This document shows positions 34,458-43,122 of a DNA stretch of 64,000 bases, piece after piece; within the stretch, counting starts at the first letter, position 1; every line of letters starts with the position of its first letter. The notes beneath the pieces were generated by a model. The model saw only the letters and a list, made by a program, of their open reading frames with translations. It made no database searches and was not told where the DNA came from. The stretch comes from an uncultured Bacteroidia bacterium. Lineage in GTDB: Bacteria > Bacteroidota > Bacteroidia > Bacteroidales > UBA932. Made by a program: the position numbers and the translations under genes. Location: the NCBI GenBank assembly GCA_902779785.1, contig CACZDC010000005.1, forward strand, positions 31,326 to 95,325, read 5' to 3'.

Positions 34458-35945
34458 CTACTTCAGTTGCTTCCACAGCGGGGTGGACTCCAGAGCAGAG
34501 TCCCCGTGAAAGAAGAGACTTGGGCTGACTGCGAGGCAGTACGACTTTGTCAGGGAATTAAAGCGGATAAAGTACTGCTCTTTGTTTGCAAGGCGGACGG
34601 CCTGCGCAAAACCACTGTTGACGTAGTTCTTCAGCGAACTTCGATGCTGAAGGATATTGGCCACGTAACGCAGGAAGGAACGCTCCTGAGAGTCCTTGGT
34701 CGACAGGCAGCCATAGATCTTGATAGTGTTGTAAAGCAGAAGCGCGGCAGCTCCCCCGTCCCTCAGCAAGTCCATTTCAAGTGCCAGCAGGTCAAATTCG
34801 CCCGTACCCTGAACCTTGTCCTGAAGATATGAGACCGCAGCATCAAAGACATCCTGAGAAATACCGGCGGAACCATAGTGCAGAAGCAGCAGATAGAAAC
34901 ATCTTGCCTGGGGCGAAGACTCGAAGCGGACAAGGGTAGAGTCACTGAGGCGGAAGTTCCATTTATCGTCAATTACAATATGGCTCAACGTCTTTGAATC
35001 CACGCTCAGGTAATCGAAAAGTATCTTGTAATAACCCTCATAAGAGAGCTGGAAGAGTTTTACGTCGAACTCCGACACAAATGAAAGGATACGTTTCTTG
35101 ACATCCCGCTCAATGTCTATGTAAAGGAAATCCACCGTCTTCCGAAGCACGTCGTCATCGTCCATCACAAATCCCTCCCTGACCTTCAAGAACAGGAATG
35201 AGCGTGATGGGATCTGAGCCGGAGCGATATTGTAGCGGGAGAGCACAACCTGATAGAGATCGCCGTCACCAAGATTCTTCAGTGCCGTACTCAGATTATT
35301 GATTCTGGATTTGTCTCCGGACGGAACCAGATAGCCCATAGAACGCTGCAAAATGTCATATTTACTGTCAAGGGTATCGGAGGAGCCCCAGCGCTGTTCA
35401 AGGGAGGAAATGACATTCGGCAGATAGAAAAGAGAGAAGCCGGCATCAGCGAGAGCCTTGGAAATCAGCAGGAAATCATATTCGTCGTCAAAGACTTTAT
35501 GGGCCTCGGCGGAAATGCCGTCCTCAAGGTAGATAATCTGCTCCGACGTGGTCTCCGCATCCACTCCCGAGACGGACACAAGCCCGCTCCATTTCCCGGA
35601 ATCCTTGCTCAATACAGTCTTGACGGCACAATAAAGCAGATTTTCGTTGAAATCCACATCGTTGTCCACCCTGATAATATCTTCAAAAAGACCCATAAGG
35701 ACCTGCACATCCTCCTGAGGAAGACCCCGCAAGGCCTCCAGGGCCTCCTGAAGAGACAAATAATGGATCTGGTCCAGATCTTCCTGACTCAGCCCCATTA
35801 TCTCCTGCACCTCGCCGAGAAGCGCCACCTCGTTGCGATGGATCTGATTGTCAGCCTTTACCAGTTCGACTACAATCTTAAAGACACTCTTCTTGAGGAA
35901 AAGTGACAGGCGGGATGCGTATTCTCTTGTCAAAGACATAAGCAA
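34458..35945 (-). CDS. TerB-like domain protein of unknown function
   Basis: 495 residues (or 493 from MSLTREY). The N-terminus resembles TerB, the tellurite-resistance/DnaJ-associated helical domain: FKIVVELVKADNQIHRNEVALLGEV and DDDVDF-type acidic helices around residues 20-100. The remaining 380 residues are mixed alpha/beta without a motif I recognise. No signal peptide or membrane segment, so it is probably cytoplasmic. It stands between the ATPase and the tRNA-Lys genes on the same strand; its stop is 75 nt upstream of the ATPase ATG. Function unknown. Confidence 0.65.
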   Translation of the reverse strand: MLMSLTREYASRLSLFLKKSVFKIVVELVKADNQIHRNEVALLGEVQEIMGLSQEDLDQIHYLSLQEALEALRGLPQEDVQVLMGLFEDIIRVDNDVDFNENLLYCAVKTVLSKDSGKWSGLVSVSGVDAETTSEQIIYLEDGISAEAHKVFDDEYDFLLISKALADAGFSLFYLPNVISSLEQRWGSSDTLDSKYDILQRSMGYLVPSGDKSRINNLSTALKNLGDGDLYQVVLSRYNIAPAQIPSRSFLFLKVREGFVMDDDDVLRKTVDFLYIDIERDVKKRILSFVSEFDVKLFQLSYEGYYKILFDYLSVDSKTLSHIVIDDKWNFRLSDSTLVRFESSPQARCFYLLLLHYGSAGISQDVFDAAVSYLQDKVQGTGEFDLLALEMDLLRDGGAAALLLYNTIKIYGCLSTKDSQERSFLRYVANILQHRSSLKNYVNSGFAQAVRLANKEQYFIRFNSLTKSYCLAVSPSLFFHGDSALESTPLWKQLK

Positions 35946-35950
35946 AAAAC

Positions 35951-35977
35951 AAAAGACTGCCGTTTGAAGCAGTCTTT

Positions 35978-35978
<1 letters not shown>
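35951..35978 (-). terminator. Terminator of the tRNA-Lys transcript
   Basis: Perfect 10-bp arms AAAAGACTGC / GCAGTCTTTT (loop of 8) followed on the minus strand by GTTTTTTG. The stem begins at the encoded CCA end of the tRNA. Confidence 0.85.
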
Positions 35979-36053
<75 letters not shown>

Positions 36054-36085
36054 CGGTAACTCTTCGGAAGACCCGCTTCCTTTTG

Positions 36086-36158
36086 TGACCCGTTCGGGGC
36101 TCGAACCCGAGACCCCAACATTAAAAGTGTTGTGCTCTACCAACTGAGCTAACGAGTC
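36086..36158 (-). tRNA. tRNA-Lys (anticodon TTT)
   Basis: 73 nt. Acceptor GACTCGT/ACGGGTC (one G-U pair), anticodon stem CAACA/TGTTG, loop CTTTTAA, so 34-36 is TTT. CCA is not encoded. Lies 32 nt upstream of the tRNA-Lys(CTT) on the same strand, one transcript. Confidence 0.94.
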
Positions 36159-36194
36159 CTCCGTTGTCCCAAGGGCTTTAGCCGATTGGGATTG

Positions 36195-36226
36195 CAAAGG
36201 TAGATACTTTTTCTGAATCCACCAAA
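36195..36226 (-). promoter_or_regulatory. Promoter of the tRNA-Lys pair
   Basis: Minus-strand TTTG (36223-36226), 20 nt, TACCTTTG (36195-36202). Confidence 0.7.
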
Positions 36227-36250
36227 TCTTTTTTCAGATTTTTTAGCGCT

Positions 36251-36961
36251 TTAATCAACAAGCGAAAGAGCGACCTCCATCATATTGGTAAAGGTCTTCT
36301 GGCGCTGCTCGGAAGTAGTCACCTCTCCGGTAACCAGATGGTCGGATACCGTGAACATAGCCATTGCCTTCTTTCCGGCACGGGCCGCGTTCATATAGAG
36401 GGCGGAAGCCTCCATCTCTACGGCCAGCACCCCCATCTTCATCCACTTGTCGGCGGTAGGAGTGTCGCTGTAGAAACAGTCGGAAGAAAGGACGTTGCCG
36501 ACCTTGTAGCGGAAACCGAGCCTCTCGCACTCCTCAACGCTGCGACGGAGCAGACCATAATCGGCGATAGGGCAGAAAGTGCCCGGCAGGGCATACTGCG
36601 CACCATAATTGGAGTCCGTGCAGGCTCCCATAGCGAGGACGAGGTCGCCGATTTTCAGATCCTTGTCGTATGCTCCGGCAGAACCGATACGGACAATCGT
36701 CGTCACATCGTAAAAATGATAAAGCTCATAGGTATAGATACCGATGGAAGGGATACCCATTCCGTGGCCCATCACGCTCACCCTCTTGCCCTTGTAGGTG
36801 CCGGTGAAGCCAAGCATTCCACGGACGGAGTTGAACTGGACGGGATTGTCGATATAATTTTCAGCCATGAACTGTACGCGAAGCGGATCTCCCGCCATGA
36901 TGACGGTGTCGGCGATTTCGCCATATTGTGCCCCTATGTGGGGAGTAGGTGTATTTGCCAT
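36251..36961 (-). CDS. deoD: Purine-nucleoside phosphorylase, DeoD type
   Basis: 236 residues from the ATG at 36961 ([20 protein letters not shown]); an extension to 37066 lies across its promoter and is rejected. Cleaves purine (deoxy)ribonucleosides with phosphate in salvage. Typical DeoD sequence: MAGDPLR (phosphate binding), [35 protein letters not shown] (ribose site), and the catalytic Asp in [10 protein letters not shown]. Monocistronic, between the tRNA-Lys promoter and the terminator of the large locus. Confidence 0.95.
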   Translation of the reverse strand: MANTPTPHIGAQYGEIADTVIMAGDPLRVQFMAENYIDNPVQFNSVRGMLGFTGTYKGKRVSVMGHGMGIPSIGIYTYELYHFYDVTTIVRIGSAGAYDKDLKIGDLVLAMGACTDSNYGAQYALPGTFCPIADYGLLRRSVEECERLGFRYKVGNVLSSDCFYSDTPTADKWMKMGVLAVEMEASALYMNAARAGKKAMAMFTVSDHLVTGEVTTSEQRQKTFTNMMEVALSLVD

Positions 36962-36986
36962 ATCTGATTCAGTGTTATTATCCTGA

Positions 36987-36994
36987 CAAAAGTA
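36987..36994 (-). promoter_or_regulatory. -7 element of deoD
   Basis: Minus-strand TACTTTTG, 25 nt before the deoD ATG. Confidence 0.55.
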
Positions 36995-37014
36995 AGAAAA
37001 AAAAATCAAAAAGA

Positions 37015-37039
37015 AAAGGAGAGCCGAAGCTCTCCCTTT
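37015..37039 (-). terminator. Terminator closing the SusCD/phosphodiesterase locus
   Basis: Minus-strand hairpin GGAGAGC-TTCG-GCTCTCC with a tetraloop, followed by TTTTCTTTTTG and a long T run. Lies 20 nt after the stop of the last lipoprotein gene. Confidence 0.85.
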
Positions 37040-37058
37040 CAGAACAATCAGTCGGGAA

Positions 37059-38900
37059 TTATTCAATCGTCACCTTATAAATGCATTTCGCAGACTTATT
37101 GGATAAGTACATATGTTTGTAGGTGCTATCAAAAGCCAATCCATCAACACGAGGAATCGCCGAACTCTCACATAGCGTCACGAGCGTACCATCATCCAAC
37201 CCAGTCGCACCCCGGACAATCTCTCTGACCGAATACTGATCGGCAATAAAGAGATTACCGGAACCGTCAAACGCAAGCTCCAACATATCAGGAGCAAACG
37301 AGGCATTAGCCGCAGAGCCATCAGCCATAGAAGCATAACTGGTTGCTTTAACACCGCTTCCAAAGAAAGCCACCGGAGTCGCGCCCTTGGATGCCACCCG
37401 ATAGAGCTTGAAGCATTCTGAAGGCGTACCGGAAGATGCCGAAACGGCCACAACCATAGATCCGTCAGTGTCGAAATCAAATGACATCGGCCAGGCATAA
37501 CCTGTTGATACACTTACCTGGCTGAAATCGGCATACACCTGTGCGGCCACAGCTCCCGGGAATCCGTTTTCATACACATAAATCTTACCGGCGGAACTGC
37601 CATCACCTCTTCCAAGCACATATATATTCCCTCCGTGCTCCTTGATCTGCATCGGCTGGTTAATACCGGTATTGGATGCCGCGATGGAATAAATCTCAGT
37701 GCTCATATCGTACTTATATACAGAGTTTGCGGTTGCACCGACTTTGTTGGCAATCCACAAATTACCGCCCGCATAACATACGCCGTAAGGATATTGAGGA
37801 TATTTTGATGCGGAATTTGTCGCCGATTGCGTCGCCGTATTGTTGACAACATCAAGGAAGTACACGTGATATTGCTCCGCCGTTACCACGAACTGATTGT
37901 CAGAAATCCGGGTCAACCCATGCGGCGTACGGGCAAGTCCACTCACAATGGTTTCGGTTGTATACTTCGTAAGGGTAATCGGCTCCATCTTCTTGATGAC
38001 AGCGCGTTCAATCTTGACGTTACTCGCCGTACGCTCGGAACCGGGAACCGTGGTCCCGTCATTAAATGCGAGGCGAATTTTGATCTTCGGATAGACATGT
38101 GTATTTCCGGGGCCGACCGGCAGCGGCACGTAAACCGTAAGTCCATCGGCCGAGGTTCGCTGTTCCGCAGTGGCGGAAGAAATGTTCTGGGTTATTTCCT
38201 TGTTGCCGCTAACGACATACGCCTGCAGATAAGGGGTGTCGCCAGTAAAACCGCCCTGGGAGCTGTCCCAGTTCCAGGTTTTTTTCATGACATCACAAAT
38301 CTTATAGCACTCGCCCTCTCCCGCGGGAGCCGAAACGATTAATTTAGCAGCCTTCGGCGGAACATTCTTATATGTCAGCTTCAGCACGCCGCCAAGATGC
38401 TTGAATTCCAGAGCCTCAGTGGTTGGGTCATCGGGGACCTTCGCAAGCATGGGAGCTTCCACATTGCCTTCCGCCCAGTTGTAGCTATTTTTGAGCACAA
38501 TCTTCAACGAGCCCTCATCCTCCCGCGGGAAGGCTTCGGCGCCGCTACCGCTGGTCTCTGCCGGATATACAGCAAAACTTAGGTTGCCTGTAACAATTTT
38601 ATCCTCAGACGGTGAGGAGTTTATTGTAAACTGAGCGCTTCCTGCGGTATCATCACCGGAATATTTGAATGTAGAATAACCATTGGCATTGTTTGAACGA
38701 ACGACGAAGTCGTCATTTGTCTTCCACATATAAACCCCGCCAACAAAAGCGGTCTTGGTAGCTTCTCCCGGAGCAACTTTAAGGGCGGTAACGGAAACGA
38801 CCTTCTGCTCCAGAGGGAGGTTTTCTTCAACAATATCTTTCTTGCAGGAGAATACAACGGGCAAAGCAAGAATAATCGAAATAAAAACAGTTCTTTTCAT
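37059..38900 (-). CDS. Surface lipoprotein, fimbrillin-like N-terminus and beta-propeller
   Basis: 613 residues from the ATG at 38900: [19 protein letters not shown] with Cys lipobox. The first about 290 residues look like the fimbrillin/Mfa-like beta domains ([38 protein letters not shown]). The rest is an NHL/six-bladed propeller ([74 protein letters not shown]). Likely a surface-exposed ligand-binding protein of the locus. It is the last gene before a strong terminator. Confidence 0.72.
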   Translation of the reverse strand: MKRTVFISIILALPVVFSCKKDIVEENLPLEQKVVSVTALKVAPGEATKTAFVGGVYMWKTNDDFVVRSNNANGYSTFKYSGDDTAGSAQFTINSSPSEDKIVTGNLSFAVYPAETSGSGAEAFPREDEGSLKIVLKNSYNWAEGNVEAPMLAKVPDDPTTEALEFKHLGGVLKLTYKNVPPKAAKLIVSAPAGEGECYKICDVMKKTWNWDSSQGGFTGDTPYLQAYVVSGNKEITQNISSATAEQRTSADGLTVYVPLPVGPGNTHVYPKIKIRLAFNDGTTVPGSERTASNVKIERAVIKKMEPITLTKYTTETIVSGLARTPHGLTRISDNQFVVTAEQYHVYFLDVVNNTATQSATNSASKYPQYPYGVCYAGGNLWIANKVGATANSVYKYDMSTEIYSIAASNTGINQPMQIKEHGGNIYVLGRGDGSSAGKIYVYENGFPGAVAAQVYADFSQVSVSTGYAWPMSFDFDTDGSMVVAVSASSGTPSECFKLYRVASKGATPVAFFGSGVKATSYASMADGSAANASFAPDMLELAFDGSGNLFIADQYSVREIVRGATGLDDGTLVTLCESSAIPRVDGLAFDSTYKHMYLSNKSAKCIYKVTIE

Positions 38901-38914
38901 AGCTTTGTCCTCCT

Positions 38915-39061
38915 TTAATCCCATATTCCGATTTCCGTGTCTTCTCCAAGGCCTTCCAGCCCATTCGTGTCCACATTCGGGACATTGACGCTTCCGCAGA
39001 AAATGCGTTCCAGCGAGAAGCGTGTTACGCTTGTAAGCGGCTTAAAATACAATTCTTTCAT
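38915..39061 (-). CDS. Small protein (48 residues), unknown
   Basis: ATG at 39061, sequence MKELYFKPLTSVTRFSLERI, then FCGSVNVPNVDTNGLEGLGE and an acidic end. No signal peptide. It fills the gap between two lipoprotein genes of the locus with only 14 nt to the next ATG. I recall similarly built short ORFs (F.P...V..F.LE......S..VP) beside Bacteroidales surface-protein genes. Its position and acidic tail suggest a genuine gene, but I know no function. Confidence 0.5.
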   Translation of the reverse strand: MKELYFKPLTSVTRFSLERIFCGSVNVPNVDTNGLEGLGEDTEIGIWD

Positions 39062-39078
39062 ATTAAAAAGTATTAGTG

Positions 39079-40940
39079 TTATTTTGTAAAATGATAATCT
39101 ACGAGTACGGGCCAATGGTCGGAAGGCATAACTCCTCCGTAAGTATATCTAAGCACCTGATAACGAAGCACATCTATGCCTCCGATAAAATACTGATAAT
39201 CGACACGATGATACCACTTGCCCGCTTGCTCCACCGTATCAGACCACGCATTATAGCTTGCAATAGGATTAGGATTGACCCCAAGCTCTGCACTTCTATA
39301 ATACGCATCGGAAAAATACCCCTTGAAATAATCATTATTTGTCTCCTCCGTCGGCATTGAATTCATGTCCCCGCAAAGGATGACCGGGACTGATTCTGTA
39401 TTGAGTGACTTTACCTTTTCTATTATCAACTCCGCGGATTTGATACGTATCTGCTTTGCCTCATCCTCAGAAATACTGGTCCCGGAGGAAGCTACTTCAA
39501 GATGAGTATTAAGAAAGAAGAATTTCTGTTTCAAAGCCTTATCCTCAAGTTTAATCCACAGGCAGAGCCTCTTTCGGCCCGGATCTGTCTCAACCCATCC
39601 GGGACAAGGAGTACTCGGGACATCCGGGGTCGGACTCAGATAGAATAATCCCTTGTCAAGTTCATTATATTTGTCTTTGCGCCAAGCAACACATGGTTCC
39701 TCGGCAGACTCATAAAAAGTATATTCCGGCAACTGCTGCGAAAGGTACGTTCTCTGCTCCGGCCTGGATTCCTGAAAAGCCACAACGTCAAATGATGCAT
39801 CCCTGAGAAGTTGTACAACATATGCCTTACGCTTATCCCAGTGTTTGTTGCCCGTATCGCCTTCATTCAGAAATCTTATATTGAAAGTCCCTGCGGTCAA
39901 CTGTTCCTCCCCTGTTCGTGCGGGGACAGTTCCGTCTCCTATATACAGCGAACGGATATGGCCGCTACCCTGGTCGCTTATATAGATAGTTTTCCCGTCA
40001 TCGCTCAGCATCAAGCCTCCAATCTGCTTGAAACTGGCCTCGGTCCCGATACCGTCCGCAATCTTTGAGCGGTCACTCTGGGACGCTCCTCCGGCAACGG
40101 TCGTTACCGTGGCATTGTAGTATCCGGCGCTGCCCTTTCGTATCTGACGGACACGGCTATGGTCGCCTACATAAATATCACCATTTGGCGCAATTGCCAG
40201 ATCTGCAATACTGGCCATGAATTTCGCCGTCATCGGCAACCCCGGCTTCCCGTCATCAAATGACTTGGCATTTTCCACGCCGGCAATCACCTGTACCGAG
40301 CCGTTTTCCGGATTAACGGCAAGTATTTGACATCCATTGGTTGCTACAATCAGGAATCCATCCGCATCAAAACGCATAGCCAGCGGCCAGTGACCAAGAT
40401 CTATGGTCAGCAGTGGGGCTGAATTAAAATCAGTTCCGGGGTATTTGAAAATGGTATTCAAATCCCTCACGGCGACCCATGCATTGCCGGAAGCATCAAA
40501 CTGAATACTCATTACGCTCTTCCCGGCCCAACTGTCGACAGCGGCCTCCTCTTTGACAGAGCGGGTGGAAGGATCAAAGGACATGACTTTAGCTTTGGCC
40601 TTCTCAGCGAACCATGCTCCATATCCCAGAGTCGTATGGTCTGGGCCTGTTCAAGCACAAAAGCCTTCCCGGCGCCAATCATACCCAATCCACGCACAGA
40701 GCCGAGAATGGCAGTGGATGCATCTCCTCCTTTTTTCTTGTCGGCAGCATTATTAAACCCGACATTTCCAAAAAGGGTTTTAACTGAGAACATGTCCGGA
40801 AGATCCGCAGGAGGAGTAACTCCCTCATCTCCCGGTGTTTCGGAAGTGTTCTGATCCTGCCCGGGAGACTGAGGTTCTGCCTGTTTGTCACAAGCGAACA
40901 GAAGCACGAGCATTGATAATACCAGACTCAATCGTTTCAT
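39079..40940 (-). pseudogene. NHL beta-propeller fused to an EEP phosphodiesterase, frameshifted lipoprotein gene
   Basis: One gene in two frames. The N-terminal frame (40940 down to about 40620) gives MKRLSLVLSMLVLLFAC with lipobox and RGLGMIGAGKAFVLEQ. The second frame continues with GYGAWFAEKAKAKVMSFDP and ends at 39079. A one-base loss between about 40600 and 40660 explains it; no homopolymer is there. The C-terminal 260 residues are a complete endonuclease/exonuclease/phosphatase domain: TFNIRF, AFQESRPEQ, FLNTHLE, CGDMNSMP, VDYQYF, MPSDHWPV. Intact, it would be about 620 residues: a propeller plus a metal-dependent phosphodiesterase on the cell surface. The ATG overlaps the upstream stop (ATGA). 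Confidence 0.8.
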
Positions 40941-41881
40941 AATTCGAAATCTACAATTATAGGTAAATGGTCAGATGGATGTGCGAAAGAAGAAATCTTT
41001 TCATCCTTGACCGGAGTAGTATATTCATCTTTGATTATCTCAGCGTTTTTTATGTGAGGCAACAAATCCTGAGTGCAGAATACATAGTCATAGCGTGTAT
41101 TAATCCATGTTGAGACTATCACCTCATCCGGGAAAAGATGCTTGATAATGTCCACATAAGCTGTCTTTTCGCAGATATAGTCCTGCGCCTGGAATTTCGG
41201 AGAGTCTGAGGGAAGGCCATACAGTGCGTTGTCACTGCGGGAAATAGAGTTAAAATCGCCCATCATAAGCCAATTTCCGTCCTTTTGTGAGCCAATAGTT
41301 TCATTGCAGACATAAGCGACTTCTCTGGCGCGGTATGTGTCGCCTCCATTTTCCGCCTTGGACTGTTCCTTGTCTTCTGCTTGATATGCCCAAGCATGAG
41401 GCCAAGCATGGAAGGTGACGAGGTTCAGGGTCCTTCCATGGACAGTAATCGTGCCCCATCCGGCCCCATGGGCGACTATGACATCATTCTCATCACCCAA
41501 GATGCGTTTTATCCCGTGAATTGGCGTTTTGGACGTAATAACCTGAGGATAATTGTCCCTCATTCCACAAACATAAATATAACGATGTCCGTAACGTCCT
41601 GCGAGTTCAGGCCAGGCTGAAACCAGATACTTCTCATCCTCCTTCATTTTTGTGTTGGTGCCTGTGTAGTAAATGCTTCTTGCCTCACACCAGACACAAA
41701 CATCCGGGTCTTTGCTTTTAACCCAATTGACAAAACGGTCATAATTGTCACCTTGCCCATCCCACATTCCGTTCTGTATATTCCAGTAAAGAAGACGGAA
41801 CGATGTTTCCTGCGATTTGTCGGAAACCGAACCGCAGGAAAAGAGCAGTGGCATTAACAATAATACAAACAAACGCTTCAC
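40937..41881 (-). CDS. EEP-family phosphodiesterase/phosphatase lipoprotein
   Basis: 314 residues. I choose the GTG at 41881 (VKRLFVLLLMPLLFSC): it gives a clean lipoprotein signal and a 4-nt GTGA overlap with the upstream gene; ATG at 41908 adds polar residues before it. All DNase I-like catalytic positions are seen: YWNIQNG, VWCEARS, FHAWPH, MGDFNSIS, RYDYVFC, HPSDHLPI. Substrates of this fold include nucleic acids, sphingomyelin and phosphorylated sugars or inositols, and sequence alone does not decide. Located on the envelope, probably at the surface with the SusCD pair. Confidence 0.85.
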   Translation of the reverse strand: MKRLFVLLLMPLLFSCGSVSDKSQETSFRLLYWNIQNGMWDGQGDNYDRFVNWVKSKDPDVCVWCEARSIYYTGTNTKMKEDEKYLVSAWPELAGRYGHRYIYVCGMRDNYPQVITSKTPIHGIKRILGDENDVIVAHGAGWGTITVHGRTLNLVTFHAWPHAWAYQAEDKEQSKAENGGDTYRAREVAYVCNETIGSQKDGNWLMMGDFNSISRSDNALYGLPSDSPKFQAQDYICEKTAYVDIIKHLFPDEVIVSTWINTRYDYVFCTQDLLPHIKNAEIIKDEYTTPVKDEKISSFAHPSDHLPIIVDFEL

Positions 41882-43122
41882 CTTACAGTAACTTTTCTTA
41901 TTAAACAATTCTGCACGTCGCAGACATAAAGCGTCTCATCGTCATAGACCAGAACACCTGCCGGTTCGTTGAATTTCACTTTAAGTCCGGAGCCATCGGT
42001 ATAACCCTTGACTCCGCCCAGTATGGTCTCTAGTTTACCCTTGGAATAATCTCCGTTTTTATCCGGAGTAAGGAGGCGTATCGCATGGAAAGTCGCATCG
42101 GAGATATACATTCTGCCTTTCGAGTCAAAATCAATTCCATGACATGAATTTATCTTGGCCGTCAAGGGGTCTCCGGCAACTCCGTTATAGAGGGCGCTTC
42201 CTTTCTCTCCGTCTCCGAGAATAACAGTCTTACTCTTATTGACAGGATTGATGGACAGCAGGCAATAACCATTGTGCGTCGAAGAGATAACATTACCCTT
42301 CGGATCAATTGCGATAAAACTCGGTCCTTCCGCGACCTCTGCGAAAACAGATTTCTCACCCTCAGGGGTAAACTTGTAAATACATTTTTCGTCACGGGCC
42401 GGGACAAGGAAATTACCCTCCGAATCCATGACCACGTTCATAGGTGACTTCATCCCTGTAGCAACAGTTACCGTCTTCCCTGAAGAAGGTTCATAACGAT
42501 AGAGAATACCATTTGCTTTGTCATTGCACCAGTAATTGCCATCACCGTCGAAGCAGCCCTGCCACAAGGCAGCATTGGCGATGGCGGCATCCATTTCCGA
42601 GCTTACGGTCATGTCGGGCGCAATTCTCCTGAGTTTGTTTCCACCCCGGTCCGTAAACCAAAGTGTCCCGTCAGGGGCCTTGCTTATACCTGTGGGCATA
42701 TATGTAAGAGCCTCTGTCCCTACTCCGTCCACGCATTTTCTCTGCCCCTGCTGCCCCACAATGGTAGAAACCAGGTAATCATGCTCGGGACGGGCGAGAT
42801 ATGTTATTTCCAGGTCATCCGATTCCCCGGAGGGGCTCTTTACCTTTATCCTTCTTTTGCCCGGCTCATTTGCAGGAAGAATAATCTGAATCCGGCTTGA
42901 AGCAGCCTCGAGGACTGTGGCAGGGACGCCGTCCACACTCACCGCATTCTCCTCCTGGACCGGAGAGAAATTCCAGCCGAAAATAGTCACCAAATCACCG
43001 GGGTATGCGTTCCCCGGCTCCACCGACACCAGCCTAAGATCAGTTATCCTGGCGGAGTAGTGGTTTTTCTGGCAAGAACACAACGTCAGCATAGCCAGCA
43101 ATATTAAAACTATTTTTCTCAT
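41878..43122 (-). CDS. IPT/TIG and NHL propeller lipoprotein
   Basis: 414 residues, MRKIVLILLAMLTLCSC with lipobox. One IPT/TIG immunoglobulin-like domain (about 28-108, VSVEPGNAYPGDLVTIFGWNF) and a propeller of NHL repeats (KAPDGTLWFTDRGGNKLRRI, DSEGNFLVPARDEKCIYKF, DSKGRMYISDATFHAIRLL, DDETLYVCDVQNCLIRKV). Likely surface glycan/ligand-binding component. Start ATG overlaps the stop of the preceding gene by 4 nt (ATGA), and its own stop overlaps the EEP gene start. Confidence 0.82.
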   Translation of the reverse strand: MRKIVLILLAMLTLCSCQKNHYSARITDLRLVSVEPGNAYPGDLVTIFGWNFSPVQEENAVSVDGVPATVLEAASSRIQIILPANEPGKRRIKVKSPSGESDDLEITYLARPEHDYLVSTIVGQQGQRKCVDGVGTEALTYMPTGISKAPDGTLWFTDRGGNKLRRIAPDMTVSSEMDAAIANAALWQGCFDGDGNYWCNDKANGILYRYEPSSGKTVTVATGMKSPMNVVMDSEGNFLVPARDEKCIYKFTPEGEKSVFAEVAEGPSFIAIDPKGNVISSTHNGYCLLSINPVNKSKTVILGDGEKGSALYNGVAGDPLTAKINSCHGIDFDSKGRMYISDATFHAIRLLTPDKNGDYSKGKLETILGGVKGYTDGSGLKVKFNEPAGVLVYDDETLYVCDVQNCLIRKVTVR

